Counted from the first letter of the stretch, positions 12,770 through 24,758 are shown. The stretch: 64,000 nucleotides of DNA from Sipunculus nudus (GCA_026874595.1 CM049315.1:11286664-11350663); one strand, 5' to 3'. Program-made: numbers and translations. Notes: generated from the sequence alone by a model not told the origin.

Positions 12770-13477
12770 AAACCTTCCACGACACTGAAGTCAATATATA
12801 CGTACCACAAGGTAGAAACATATACTGATAACTTGAACTCAAGATAAATACACTTTCGCATTGTCATGAGAGTATACTCTATTGGGCGGGCGGAAGATAA
12901 GAACTGCAACCCGGAGAAAATATATTGTAGCAGTTTTACAGTATGAGGCGAAGAGTAGGACTGGTGAAGGGGGTGATTCTCAAGGTCTTAATGTACCATA
13001 GAACACTACCTGTAATACAACTATTTAAACCTATCTGGTGGGATGTGACTCCTTTCTCTTGTAATCTATTCATTAATCAATTCATGACACTCATGTTATT
13101 GTCAGTAAGATATAAGTTCCAAGTTGTCAAGCTGAATGACTAGTATATTAATGTTCGATGAGGATTCTCCCAAGAATATCCAGTTGTGTAACGTGAGATT
13201 GTGATTATAAACGACATGAGACACTCTCGTCTCTTATAGACTCTTATAAACCGCCCAAACCCCCTCCTCGATGACATAACGTCATCCGCGTTCATTAGCA
13301 CGTTCGAGCAGAATGTTCCAATCAAACTGTTGGTTATTATTCCTTAATGTCTGTCATTATTATAAATAATCTATGATAAGTAACATGTAAGTATTATTAC
13401 AGGAAGAATACCAGTGGCTCCACCAGGCGGCACTCAAATTTATACAATCCTTTAGCACTTACGTCAACCTCTCATGA
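11011..13477 (+). CDS. RPTP paralog, three terminal D2 exons (partial gene)
   Basis: These three exons encode the C-terminal half of the second, non-catalytic phosphatase domain of a receptor tyrosine phosphatase. Exon A is 11011-11162 (152 bp; EAVHLVASHD ... GRTLVHC), exon B 12316-12451 (136 bp; NGLNKSGLFCALSLICQ ... [11 protein letters not shown]) and exon C 13403-13477 (75 bp; [17 protein letters not shown], stop TGA). Each has an AG acceptor, a GT donor where needed, an open frame and matching phases. The lengths equal those of the corresponding exons of the main gene at 33565-33716, 33172-33307 and 30828-30902. Across the A/B junction the P-loop reads HC-R-NGLNKSG, without the catalytic Arg. 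Upstream exons are not in the window: only LINE and repeat DNA precede it. It may be the tail of a gene starting further upstream, or an orphan duplicate. Confidence 0.75.
11840..12040 (-). mobile_element. tRNA-derived SINE, minus strand
   Basis: Read on the minus strand, a box A-like TGGCTCAG (about 12025-12031) and a box B-like GTTCGAATC (11979-11987) are spaced as in a tRNA gene. A non-tRNA body with several short GC-rich stretches follows. It lies in the intron between exons A and B of the RPTP paralog. A homologous element sits at the same place in the second block (about 21870-22085), so insertion preceded that duplication. Not a functional tRNA: the acceptor stem is not complementary. 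Confidence 0.7.
12716..12768. repeat. (TA)n microsatellite
   Basis: Nearly pure TA dinucleotide repeat inside the second intron of the RPTP paralog. The second copy has a longer TA tract at the equivalent place (22613-22685). Confidence 0.95.
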
Positions 13478-14479
13478 TTCATCAGACGTCGGACCCAAAA
13501 AAAGGTTATGTTCTTCAACAGATATATTGCGCATTGTACTGTGATTCATTGGATATGTGGAAAATTCATTTCAGTGTCATATAAAATTGTATATCTGAAG
13601 ATGTGTTGGCGTCCAAAAAAATATTTTTTGATAGGCCATTCTTTATTTTATGCTCATTCTTATTCTAGGATTGTCGTATTAAATGTGTATGTTTGTAAAT
13701 GTTTGTAAATGTAAATGTAATATTTTATAAATGGACCCGCCAAGAAAAAAAATGAGAAGTTTCAAAAGCAAACAAAAGTTTAGATATACTAAAATATAGC
13801 ATTGTATAAAGAATATATCTACAGCAACGAATTTCCTGTTACATTATGACTTGCAAAATAAAAATTTACTATTACGTAATAAACGTAACCGTGTGTTCAT
13901 TGGAATGTGTGTGTGCCTTATTGTATTTATATATACATATCATGTTATAAAACACACATTAACAACGTGTGTGAAAGAGAGGCTCCTCTGTCCTTGTTTT
14001 GAAGCCCACTAAAACCAGGGTTCACACAGCGTACTAGTTGTTTTCTGTGGTTTGCACGTGCTCGAGTACTGATACCCATCAAACACCCAAAACAATAGAA
14101 AGGTATATAATTTATTGCAAGTGTCGGATCACCAGGCAAGATCACGTTTTGTCGGGTTGTTTAAGACGACAATCTTTAGTTTACTTCGCCCTTTCCTTTT
14201 TAAGTATGCAAGCACTACCTCTTCATACTAAATATGCAGCGATACGATCAAAGGGTTAAGTGCTATTGACAGGTAACCGTTTGTTCTGTAACGCAGAGCT
14301 TATCTCCAACGCAATAATTAGGCTCATATAGCGGAGTATCTGTGATCATGTAATACGTCTGATATATGGGCGGATGTATGATGCAATCTGCGTAGTTTTT
14401 CGAACCTATTGTTTTAAAAACAAATGTGCTAATTGCAAGATTTTGGTGCTTTTCATCACAATAAATAAATAAATGAATT

Positions 14480-14533
<54 letters not shown>

Positions 14534-14571
14534 TGTGTGTGCCAGTGCGTACTTAAAAAAAATGAATTTAA

Positions 14572-14602
<31 letters not shown>

Positions 14603-15172
14603 CCTACTTTACACTTTAGCACTTTGTTTCCTATCAGCTGGTGATTAGACAAATTTCATTTACATCGTAAATATATATGTGTGATAGTTTATGCAAACCT
14701 TTGTTTATTTTATTTAACGTATTAATCTGCTCTCTGATATGATTTTGTTTCGGTTCGAAACATAGAAACTTCCTTAAATGCTAGGGTCATCTCTCGAACA
14801 TACCTCCATGTCAGACAAATACCGACCCATTCACCATCACGGGAGAGTGCGTGATCGTATCTTAAGGTGAACTGGAGTAACCTTTAGGCGGAGCTTCGAG
14901 GGAAACTCATCGCTTGCTCTAGGAACTGGACTACATAATTGTTTTTTATAGGACATATTTTTGTACAACTGTATAAATATATTATTTAATCAATGATATA
15001 GTTGTTATGGAAAAAGAAAAGCCTGGAGTAGTTCTCCAGGCTGTTTAACATTATGGGCAATGGCCGCCTCACTTATCACAGGAGCCTGTATAAGTCTATA
15101 TCGTTATTGGTCGCGAAATGAATTGATGCACCTAACATTGTCACACACACAGATATAGACGATACTGCCTAA
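13478..15172. other. 3' UTR-like sequence of the RPTP paralog, then unassigned DNA
   Basis: From 13478 to about 14040 the sequence is alignable by eye with 23580-24240 downstream of the second block. Shared landmarks include tttcagtgtcat, aaatatagcattgtataaag-like and gtccttgttttg. This includes the 3' UTR and flank carried along by the duplication. (TA)n at 14482-14530 and (TG)n at 14580-14602 follow, each preceded by the same aatgaatttaaatatat string. Nothing else was recognised up to the MITE. Confidence 0.55.
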
Positions 15173-15456
15173 AGCCCGTGTCAGACCGAAAAACGAACCA
15201 AAAGCTTTATTTTATGAGAAAATGGACATTGAAAGCGAAAGTTTAGAAATTTTTATGGTGATGGGGATGATTTAAATGCAATAACGACATGAAACGAACT
15301 ATAAGCGAATGATAAAAGAAGCCGGCGAACCAAAACAAACGAATGAAAACCGAAGTCAGCGAATCAATTCCGACATGGGAGCACAGAAAGCGACAGAAAA
15401 ATGGATTTAAGTTATTGATTCGCTTTTTCATTCGCTTTCCCGGTGTGATAGGTGCT
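15173..15456. mobile_element. MITE with TAA target duplication (Harbinger-like, tentative)
   Basis: A 284-bp non-coding element is flanked by TAA on both sides (15170-15172 and 15457-15459). Its ends form an imperfect terminal inverted repeat: agcccgtgtcagaccg on the left against agcacctatcacaccg as the reverse complement of the right, 11 of 16 matching. The interior is dense in gcgaat and aagcgaa motifs in both orientations, reminiscent of subterminal transposase-binding repeats. A 3-bp TWA duplication is typical of PIF/Harbinger elements; the superfamily is an inference. Confidence 0.6.
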
Positions 15457-15949
15457 TAACAGATCACCACATGGACAGCTGGGAAAAGTAATATCTTAAA
15501 TCTGCAGTTTAAGTTGTAAAAACTGAAACATATAATTTTATGCCCTTTCTCAAAATGTCTTCGAACTTCTGTGTATATAGGTTTAGTATTAATGGACAGA
15601 CTTGCAGATTTTTTGGAAAGCAACTTTGGTCTTAAGCTTCGGAGCCTATTTGCACTCTGCTAAGTATAGGAATTCCTTAATAAGCAAATTTTGTAGACGT
15701 TTACATAAAATCCCTTCCAAGTTCAAAATATATAATTAAATCACCAATGAGACTTCTTTAGAAAGAAAACTGAGGCCTTACTTCATGTCAAAAAGCGAGG
15801 CTTAAAATGAGAAACAGTTAAACAGAAACATGTACGGTCTACAAGAACATACCAATGAGAGTATCTCTGGCAGAACTACTCTGTTCTGTTTCTTCCTTAT
15901 TTTAGCAGTATACTAATGTTTTGTGCCGTCACATGTTTTGTCTGCATTT
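15457..15949. other. no recognisable feature
   Basis: AT-rich DNA between the MITE and the duplicated segment. No coding or structural signal was seen. Confidence 0.45.
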
Positions 15950-16353
15950 TACCGTGACTAGGATTCCTTACACGGAAAACATGGGGCTTTTTTTTCTTTT
16001 TGCTACAGTTTTACGTAGGTTTTGACTGGACATATCAGAGTTTGCCACCTCATCCCGTTTCACTCAAGTTTACTGTATCTTTCCAAATGTTCTGGTGTCT
16101 TTAGTGTAGAAGTGTCCTCCTTGAAACGAACGACCAGTGCCGAGGCGTCCACAGTTAGGCTGCATGAATCTCTAAACTCAGATCTGATCATTAAACCTCA
16201 GAGGACGAGCAGATAAAAGATGGGTATCATGTATGACTTGATCCCGAGCAGACCCTTCCATTTATATACATGTTTTTTTTTTAATATTTAAACATATTAG
16301 AGCAGATCTTTGTCTTATCATCACCAGCAGTCATTTTTTTACGGTAAACTTAG

Positions 16354-16356
<3 letters not shown>

Positions 16357-16387
<31 letters not shown>
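16357..16387. repeat. (TA)n microsatellite
   Basis: Short pure TA repeat inside the duplicated segment. Confidence 0.95.
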
Positions 16388-16388
<1 letters not shown>

Positions 16389-17530
16389 GCTTTATATTGT
16401 CAATCAGACTTTAAAAAAATCTAGATAAAGTTGGGTTTGGTTATGTTGTTGGCCTTCGATGTGCAATGTTTACTTTATGACAATTTATAAACTTAATATT
16501 CAGAGCGAGTTTCCATCCAACTAAAGTCCAGTAGTACATTTCTATTTATTTGTAAATTTTTATTCATACTTGTTGCTTGCAATGTTCAAACGGGTATCAT
16601 ATATACCTGAACATTGGAAGTCGACAAATGACTGCATATATCCGTCGAATCACAGGTAAAAATGGGTTGAGATAAAGTGAGGAATGCAATGTCTCCTGAG
16701 GTGACAGTCCTCCAAATTTGTTGAGTCAGAACTGGCCGAGTATCCCAGGACGCGCACATACACGAAACTAAAAAAACAATTATTGTAGGTGGCAGCACCA
16801 GTCATGTTTATAGAATAATGCTTTCCTATAGAACTATGAACATGCATAATTTCGGGCCTATATGTTGAACCAATGCTGAGATAAATACATTACTGTATAT
16901 CACGATAAGATAATTGTTGGTGGTACCACCTGCCTAGTGTATAAAAAAAGGTATCCAAGATGGGTCTACAAGCAAAAATATAAGCTTTTACACTGAACTA
17001 CCTCTGAGATATGTGTAATTTTTATTAAAAAAAGGGGGGGCGGGGACTTACAGCTGGAAGCCAGATAAAATTGATTGTAGGTAGGTACATACGTCTAATG
17101 TCAAAAAATACATTCTAAGATCTTTCGCCAACACTCGTTGGTAAAATATATCGATGTTTTTAAAGATAACATGAATGTAGGTGATGCCAGCAGTATTGTA
17201 CACGAGAAATCTACCATAGATGGATGAATGGGAAACATTTCAGGCTTATACGCCAAATCACTCCTGAAAAAAGGCCATCCATGTACCCTACGAAAACGTA
17301 ATGGTAGGTGGCACCTCCAGTCTCTTCTACTACAAAGCTATCAAAGATAGATACACTTGCATATTTTGAGGATGATACACCCACTCCTGAGATGTGTGCA
17401 ATTTCACCCAAAACAGATTTATGGAAGGAAGCTACAGGGAATACATGTTGCACCACCAGCCGGATACATCAAACCACTTTTGTATAAATACATATTCTAC
17501 GAACATAATTGATTAGAGTTGGCGTCACAG

Positions 17531-17994
17531 TTCATGTGTACGAGAAGGCTGTCCAAGTTGGATTGACATATAAGACTTCATGCTGTTTTGGTGGATAATA
17601 ATGAGCAACCCAGACTACCACAGACTAAAGGTTATATTTATACACCAACTTTATGCGTCGGCCTTGTATTTTATATACAACACTGCTTTTTGCCCTAATG
17701 TCTACCCCCGAAATTATGAATGCACGAGAAGCATACCGGCAGAAGTATTCATTATTGTTTAATTGGTTTCAAAATGGCCGATACTTCATTACATTTTACC
17801 AGGTATATAATTAAAACAAATTACGTGTTTAGGGAAACTCTTTCACGAGGTAATATGCTTTAGAATTAATTGCAGATAGACGTTATGCTCTAGATTACAT
17901 GAACCTGTTCCATCCCACGGTTATTTTGTGACTTAATCATGCATCGGGAGGGCAACCTATATCATCTAGAGGAGGGGAAAAAGGAAACTTGTCG
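17531..17994 (-). repeat. right arm of the long-distance inverted repeat
   Basis: This is the reverse complement of 4960-5419, with near-identity over about 460 bp. It lies within the older segmental duplication, whose diverged counterpart near 29330-29480 is recognisable. This locus therefore looks like the source, and the inverted copy at 4960 a later transfer. Confidence 0.85.
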
Positions 17995-18765
17995 ACCTAT
18001 ATAGTATAGGGGGAGGTAATCTTAGCCTTTAATTTCTGTTGCAGGTGAGCTTAAAATGCAATAAAAAAATAACACTCTTTGGGACTGAACATGTGCTCGT
18101 AGCACTACACGAGGAACACGCGTCCCTCTTGGGTTATATGCAAGAGTGTGTGAACCTGACTAAAGATTTTTGCAATATAAATATATATTTATATTTACGA
18201 CCCAACCTAAGACTGCTACCATATATATTTAAGGCCAGTCGCAAAGTGGGCCCCACACTGGTAATATTTTATTTGTTCCCCAACTCGGAGGTTATCTGTG
18301 GTCTTCAGCACAGCATACTTCACGGAACTATTGAAGTAGACATTAATGTCAGACCAGGTGTCATGAATCAGGACCTTAAAACACATACAGTCAAAGTATG
18401 ATTTCACTTTGGATGCGACTTGGAACCGAAATATGTATTGACACGACAAGTATGTACTAGATTGAAAAATTACCAGTTATCATGAAACAAAATGTAAAAT
18501 CTAAATAAATTTCCAGGGCGCAGACTGGTTCATTTGATTTGTTCGTCTGGTATATCACTGAATCACCCCACCCCATTACAAAACATTTGTATCATTTGTA
18601 TCCCATTAAATTCGCTTCAATTGTCTCAGTTTTCTTATGCTATCAGAATTTCTACAAAAAAAAACAAATTTAAGATGCCATGATACCACAATCATTTATA
18701 TACTCGACGAGACCTCTCATTTTAGCGTTCATTTTACATTTAAAGCAGTTAAGCTGGCCTCCCAT

Positions 18766-18813
18766 CTACCGGTTTTTCCGGCCGAATTTTTCACAGGCCG
18801 GAAAAACCGGTAG
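18766..18813. repeat. perfect 18-bp hairpin
   Basis: An 18-nt arm (ctaccggtttttccggcc, 18766-18783) is followed by a 12-nt loop and its exact reverse complement (18796-18813). The stem is GC-rich in an AT-rich surround. Shorter partial repeats (catctaccgg, cggtagatg, gtcggccggc) extend the dyad on both sides, suggesting the end of a foldback or MITE element. Confidence 0.75.
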
Positions 18814-19592
18814 GATCGGTAGATGTGAGGGTGCTGTCGGCCGGCTCCATTTTAAAATCCAGCAAAAAAATTCGGACGACAATAAAAATTTGAAGATGGA
18901 AGCCCGGCTTTATATGTATACTTTACCTGAGCCCTGACTGTACTGTTTCTGTTAAATATATATTACCTAATTATATTTAGTTCATTATATTCATAAATAA
19001 CAACCATATTGTCCGGGCATAATAAATGCCATCTAACTAACAATAATCGCCTTGGTTCATTCTTAAATCTCTGGAAAATAGCGAGTATTATCGAGAATTT
19101 ACCATTGTATCCAGAAGGCACCAGCGGTACTCAAACATATAATATTATCCCCTGCTCAGCCGTCGACTTCCCCAACAAGCAGGCTACTTCCTCTCCGATG
19201 TCCTAGTCAACAGTTATTATTACAGTACAACTGTAGAAATAATAATATAATACTGAAAATTATTTAGGTATTGAACATGTATTTGTGATATCATGAAAAT
19301 TTGTCAATTCCATGGAGGTATCTGACATAACCTTTATTACTTATACATAATTGGACAAGGAAGGCCTCGTATCAACATGCATCAATGATTAAATGTCTTA
19401 AAGGTAAACCTAACTTTTAAGTTATCCCTACTGCCTCCTTTCTGGTATTATTCATAGGATGCCGCTTTGACATTCAATGAAGTCAAATTTTACACACAGC
19501 AAGTGCTGAACAATTCCCTTATTGGAAGCAATGTAAATCAAACTAACTACGCAGTGTTTATGCAGAATGTTTAATTCTTCTCCGACACTTAC
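18814..19592. other. no recognisable feature
   Basis: Unassigned AT-rich sequence between the hairpin and the decayed phosphatase exon. Confidence 0.45.
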
Positions 19593-20160
19593 CAGTGACG
19601 TGATGCTCTCAGATCTGGTAATTCTGATGTGTTTCATTGCATGAAACACATCTACCTCATGTTCGTCTATTTATTTATTTTTTTTTTTTTTTTTGGCAAA
19701 TAAGACAGAGCGCACAGAACAACCCACTGTTGTTCAGACCATTCATGTTAAAGCTTTAACAGGGAGAAATTAACACAAATCAATTCGACATATTCACATG
19801 TATATGTGTGGAATATCTTATATTGATGATTTTTATATAATTATATACATTTATACAACGATCATGTATTCTTTTAAATTGAAAACCTGGGCACCAAATA
19901 TTTAATACCCAAACCATTTCTTTTATGTCGAAGTATTTAGGCATATCATGGTAAAGTAAAAACCTGCGTAATGAAAGCGATAGCGCTTATCAGTATGTTT
20001 GCTAAATGCTAATCAATACAAACCTGCAATGTGTGAGAGTGCGACCGGCATTGTCTCCCTGCTGGGCGAAATATATTCCTTCAACTTATCGTTTAAATCA
20101 GAAAGTTCTGGTGACAGATATGTCAAAACCAAATTCACACACTCACTGTAGGTAAGCTGA
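19593..20160 (-). pseudogene. decayed RPTP D2 tail, minus-strand copy
   Basis: Two exon remnants read right to left. The first, near 20024-20065, keeps AQQGDNAGRTLTHC and its GT donor, but its 5' part does not match the expected exon. The second, 19593-19744, keeps the [17 protein letters not shown] start and EVDVFHAMKHIRIT. A run of about 18 A residues is inserted in the middle, and the acceptor has changed from AACAG to AACATG. The intervening intron resembles intron 33308-33564 of the main gene (for example aagtattnaggcatat and gctaaatnctaatcaata patterns), so this fragment derives from the main gene or a close relative. It cannot encode a functional domain. Confidence 0.75.
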
Positions 20161-20814
20161 GCAATCTATAATTCCTTCGGTTATTTGAACTACAGCGTAA
20201 ACTATAGTGGTAAATAAATTTACAGGTAACGCCTATAATTTTAGTGTACTAACCCATCCAGATATACCAAGTTCCATTTTATGTAAACGAAGCCATTTCT
20301 ATCAGTAGAAAATTTTGCATATTGCAACATGTATAATGTTGCATATTTGGTAAATTAAGATGCGCAAAACTCACCACCGCTATTCAAGTTATAAGAATTT
20401 TGGAATACAATTATTCACATTCAGGGAGGTTAGCAGCATGAAGCTGTCCACCTTATGGTCCGTCATGACACATCTAATTGACATTGCCACATTCCTTGCG
20501 CTTGTGGAGGCGACCAACAACTCCCGGCAGGGAGACAGCACTGGTCGTACCCCCGTCCATTTCGGGTGTTTATTGCTTTATATATAACAGATATTCATAT
20601 ACCATGATGATACAGAGTTTTATGGCATCTTGCTAGGGCAGGATTATGGGTGCCTTTAGTACAGTTATACAGCGAAGTGGCTGGTTTGAATGTTGCATGT
20701 TTACTTTTTGCTAACAGCGAAAGAGGACCGAAAGGATCAGTCCTCTCTGTAAGTACACAGGGTCCCCACATTCAATGAGGCCGAGAAAGTCATTAGCCAG
20801 GTCATTTTGAAAGA

Positions 20815-21370
20815 CCATATACAACATTATACTTAGAATCCTGGAGGAAGAGACTGTGTTAAGCTCTTTTTATGACTCGCCCGACACAATTCTTAAGTAG
20901 AACACTCACGGTACTGAAGCCAGTCACTAAGTTTCAGAACGTAGGAAACACCAACTATTCAGATGGCTACATTGACAAGGAGTTATACAAAGCCAAAGCC
21001 AGTATGTCCGTGATTCACATTTGTCTTCTATTTCAATATATAACAGATATTTTGTTTAAAAAATAGTTAATGCAGCTTCAACGCCTGTATAAGAGGACTC
21101 AAGTGGCAAGAAAGGGTGTTGAACTTGGAAGTTACTGAAACTCCATACAACAGAAAAATCCGGGAAATCCTAGAAAGAACAAACGATGGGTTGATTTCAA
21201 GTCGCTTCAGGACAACTGTAGAAATGATAATTTAATACTGAAAACTATTGGGGTATTTCATGTAAAGCCTGTCAATTGTATGGGTGTATCTGAAATAAAC
21301 TTTGGTATCTATCAAAGTTTCATCCACACAAAAGCCATTTATTGCTGGACGGGTCACATAACTCATACAT
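20815..21370. other. insertion within the first intron of the second block
   Basis: The intron is homologous on both sides (20645-20814 to about 11190-11345, and from 21375 on to about 11360), but this stretch has no counterpart there. Either it was inserted here or lost there. An open frame at 20872-21066 has no recognised domain, and no clear terminal repeats were seen. Confidence 0.5.
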
Positions 21371-21869
21371 ACAGTACTCGCATCCCGTGGCAATTGTTGT
21401 GTTCTTTACTTGGTCTTGACCAAAGAACCCTACAAGGCCAAGATCAAAGATATTCCAAATAAGCATGGTTTCACTAATAAATGAAGCCTTTACAGAGAAA
21501 TGAGCGATAAAAAGCGTCCATTCACACGTTAGACCTGAGTAAACCTACAAATGAGTGTAATGTAAAAAAAACCGCATCCATGCCCATGAAACGCAGAAAT
21601 GCCGTACACACTCCTTCCACCATCCAATGTCAATAACCATCCCCACCCCCCTTCTTTCAAAGTTGTGTCTCTGTAGGACTGGCCCAGTTTTATGTGGAGG
21701 TGACCGCCTCAGTGTCTTAATGCTGACTTACCTAGGTGTATGTACATCTGCAGAATGCCATTCCAGCTTCGGACTACATGGCAGGGCAATATCACATGCT
21801 TCCTCTTATTTTATATTCTGGTGGTAACCAGGGCCGGTGACTATTGTACCTGCGATCCCTTGTTAGTTA

Positions 21870-22085
21870 ATCATCCCCATTGCTGGTTCATACCACTGAG
21901 GAACTCCGAAAGGCGCACCTATTAGTGAATGAAACACGGCCGTTTGATTCGGCCTTACCATTAAGCTTGCAGAATGCTCATCCTGGCTGGAGGAAGACCG
22001 TTAAAAAGCTCCCCACCTCGGCTGTGATCCAAACTCATGATCTCCCGACTGCGAGTCCTGTGCTCTACCCCCGAGCCACAGAAGC
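21870..22085 (-). mobile_element. tRNA-derived SINE, minus strand, second copy
   Basis: Homologous to the SINE at 11840-12040 and at the equivalent intron position. Box A is recognisable (reverse complement of gagccac at about 22073-22079). Box B is more degenerate, with gatccaaac replacing gattcgaac. It serves as a marker that the two blocks share ancestry. Confidence 0.65.
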
Positions 22086-22608
22086 CTGTAGGACGGGTCT
22101 AGATGTCCACAAAAATACCCGCTAACAAAGGCTGCACAGAAGATGATGTTATTCGATAGAATGGGCTCCTGATCAGTCACAACAGTTCTTTTAATCAGAC
22201 CAGAAGTGCTCGACAAAGAGGTTAATAGATATCGGCCACTTTGAAGGAAGGGGATTAAACTTAATAATAATATCTTATTATAAACTTAATAAAATATCCA
22301 TAGTGAATTAAAAAATTGTATAGATTTATATTCGATTATGTTATGTGGGCTAAAGGAACAAAATGAAAAATACCGACAAATTTCACACTGATATTGCCCA
22401 ATTTTTGACAGGAACATGGCTTGAACAAGAGCGGTTTGTTCTGTGCACTCAACCTAATTTGTCAGAAAATAAAAGACGAACAGGAGAAAAATGTGTTTAA
22501 TGCCGTGAAACAGATCAGGATCAGCAAACCGGAGTTCATCACGTCGCTGGTAAGTGTTGACTTATCATATTGATAATTAAATGTCAACACCCACATACAC
22601 CCCAATAT

Positions 22609-22612
<4 letters not shown>

Positions 22613-22685
<73 letters not shown>
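22613..22685. repeat. (TA)n microsatellite
   Basis: Long pure TA repeat in the second intron of the decayed block. Confidence 0.95.
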
Positions 22686-22689
<4 letters not shown>

Positions 22690-24239
22690 CCTTCCATGAC
22701 ACTGAACTTATACATGCCACAGGGAGGGGCTCATACATATAACTCTAGATAAACACCACACTGTCGCATTGTCGTCAGAATATATACTACTAGTATATTG
22801 TGCGGACGAAGAGAACATTGTGCCACAGAGAAAATAAAGCAATTTTACAGTATGGAGCGAACAAATGGGGACTGGATGAAGAAGGTGATTTGAAGTTCCA
22901 TATGTATTCATTTCAAACAAGAGAAAATATATACAATTCATCGACTAATCCCAAATGGCCTTCCTCAACCAAAAAAATACATAATTTTGAGACGGTGATC
23001 TCAGTTTGTTCGGGGATATGAAATAGAACAGAGTAAAAGCAAAATAAAACTTATCAATATATAATAATAAGGCAGTTTGTCGGTCTTCTTTTGTAGAATT
23101 TTTCTCCTGCAATAACTGTTATCAGGATCTTAATGTATGATAAAAGAAAATAGCTGTAAACGACCTAATTTATCCTATCTGGCGGTCTCTGAATGCTCTC
23201 TCGTTAAATTTAATTATTTATTTTTTAATATAGTATTGACTACCGTGTAAATATCGGTAAGATAAAGGTTCGAATATCCAATTGTAAGCGCGAGATTGTC
23301 ACAGAATGCTACACGAGACATTCCCATCGCTTGTAGACCAAGGGCTTTCAGTAAACCGTTACATCCTCGTCGGTGACATAAACTGGCGTCATTCGGGTAC
23401 ATTAGAAGCTTCCAATCAAAAGGTCATTATTCCTTATTTGTTTATCATTATTACTATTAATCGTTAATACTTAATGTGTTAGTATTATTACAGGAAGAAT
23501 ACCAGTGGCTTCACCAGGCGGCAGTCCACTTTATACAATCATTCAGCACTTACGCCAACCTCCCAAGATTCAACAGTGAACGTCGGGCCACAAAAATAGT
23601 CTGCACTTCTACAGATATATTACACATTATGATATGGTTCATGGAATCTACAGAACAGTCATTTCAGTGTCATGGAATAGAAATTATTAACTAAAAGCGC
23701 GTCATCTTTTCAGAAAATTTGGGTAAATCTTACTTTATGCGCATTCTTAGTTTTTGGGGTTTTTTTTGTAATTTAGTCTCATGAAAAGTGTATGTTTATA
23801 AATGTTTTAAGTATAATGTAAATAGACCTGCTACGAAATTTGGAATAATTTACATTAGTCGGAATAAGATGCAGACAAATTATTCAAAATACTGAAATAT
23901 AGCATTTTATAAAGAGTATAACTATAGTAACTCTGCAATGGTATTGGTCATTTCCAGTTACATTATGACATTGAATAATATTTTACTGTTGGCTAAACAG
24001 AGTATTTTTCTGTGAATATATATAATATTTGTGTGTGTCTACATTGTATGTCATATGAGATTTTCATTTCAGATATATATATGTGTATATATATAAGAGC
24101 ATACAATAAGAATAGATTTAAATTAAAAACATTTTATAGACACATCTCCTGTAAATTAGAGGCACACCACCAAGGTATGTGAGAGAGAAGCTCCCCTGGC
24201 CTTGTTTTGGCGCCGTCTGACACCAGGATCCACACTAAT

Positions 24240-24400
24240 TAGGGCCATGTAAACGTTTGCCATTGCAAACTAAGTAGAGCAAGTTGAAATATCTTTCTAA
24301 GACGCAAACCGAATGATTAATGTCTGCGTACATGTGTCTCTTTGGAATCACAATCTGACAATTTAAGAACTTGTCAACACAATTATATTTATATATATAT

Positions 24401-24463
<63 letters not shown>

Positions 24464-24719
24464 TTTTCCTGTGCAATGCATATACAGGGAACGACATACT
24501 AGGTAAGGAACCTTACCTTGTATGATAAAATTTAAGCAGGTGGATATGTTGTCTTTAATCAAATGGAGACTATGTCTCGCTTGTGTATTCGGTTCATCTA
24601 ACCTCTGGTATGAATAATATCTGATGTAAGACGGCCGCGAAGACCTTTACGAAGAACGACCATTTATTCTCTTTAACATATTGTATGTCGTTTTAGTGAA
24701 ATTACGTATGTTATGCCAT

Positions 24720-24758
<39 letters not shown>

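Larger units (their letters stand above)
15950..18640 (+). repeat. segmental duplication, copy 1 (partner at about 27790-32460)
   Basis: Patches across this region recur in the same order and orientation at 27790-32460. Examples are tgttctggtgtctttag (16088) with 27830, gataaagtgagg (16671) with 28201, ggtggcagcacc (16787) with 28315, acgaaaacgtaatggtaggt (17289) with 28797, tgcaataaaaa (18056) with 29588, and the 18200-18440 block with 32090-32310. Divergence is substantial, so the duplication is old. The partner has about 2.4 kb more between its 29700 and 32070 patches. No gene was recognised inside; the open frame at 18039-18401 has no identifiable domain. Confidence 0.7.
20425..23694 (+). 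pseudogene. decayed RPTP D2 tail, second + strand copy
   Basis: Collinear with the block at 11011-13477. Exon A' (20425-20565) has lost 11 bp net, is out of frame, and its last codons read VHF instead of VHC with a disturbed donor. Exon B' (22412-22549) carries a 2-bp gain right after the acceptor, shifting the frame of NKSGLFCALNLICQ. Exon C' (23494 onward) keeps [17 protein letters not shown] but has lost the TGA stop, so the frame runs on to 23694. Introns and 3' flank are also alignable with the first block. About 555 bp of extra sequence sits at 20815-21370. Duplicated from, or together with, the first block and then decayed. Confidence 0.8.

Noticed and set aside
18039-18401. Open frame of 120 codons in the duplicated segment
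   Set aside because: The partner copy near 29590 and 32090 does not preserve the frame, so coding is unlikely.
22570-22752. Open frame rich in Tyr-Ile
   Set aside because: Microsatellite artefact inside an intron of a decayed block.
24724-24755. (CT)n as a possible promoter element
   Set aside because: A simple microsatellite with no gene start nearby.
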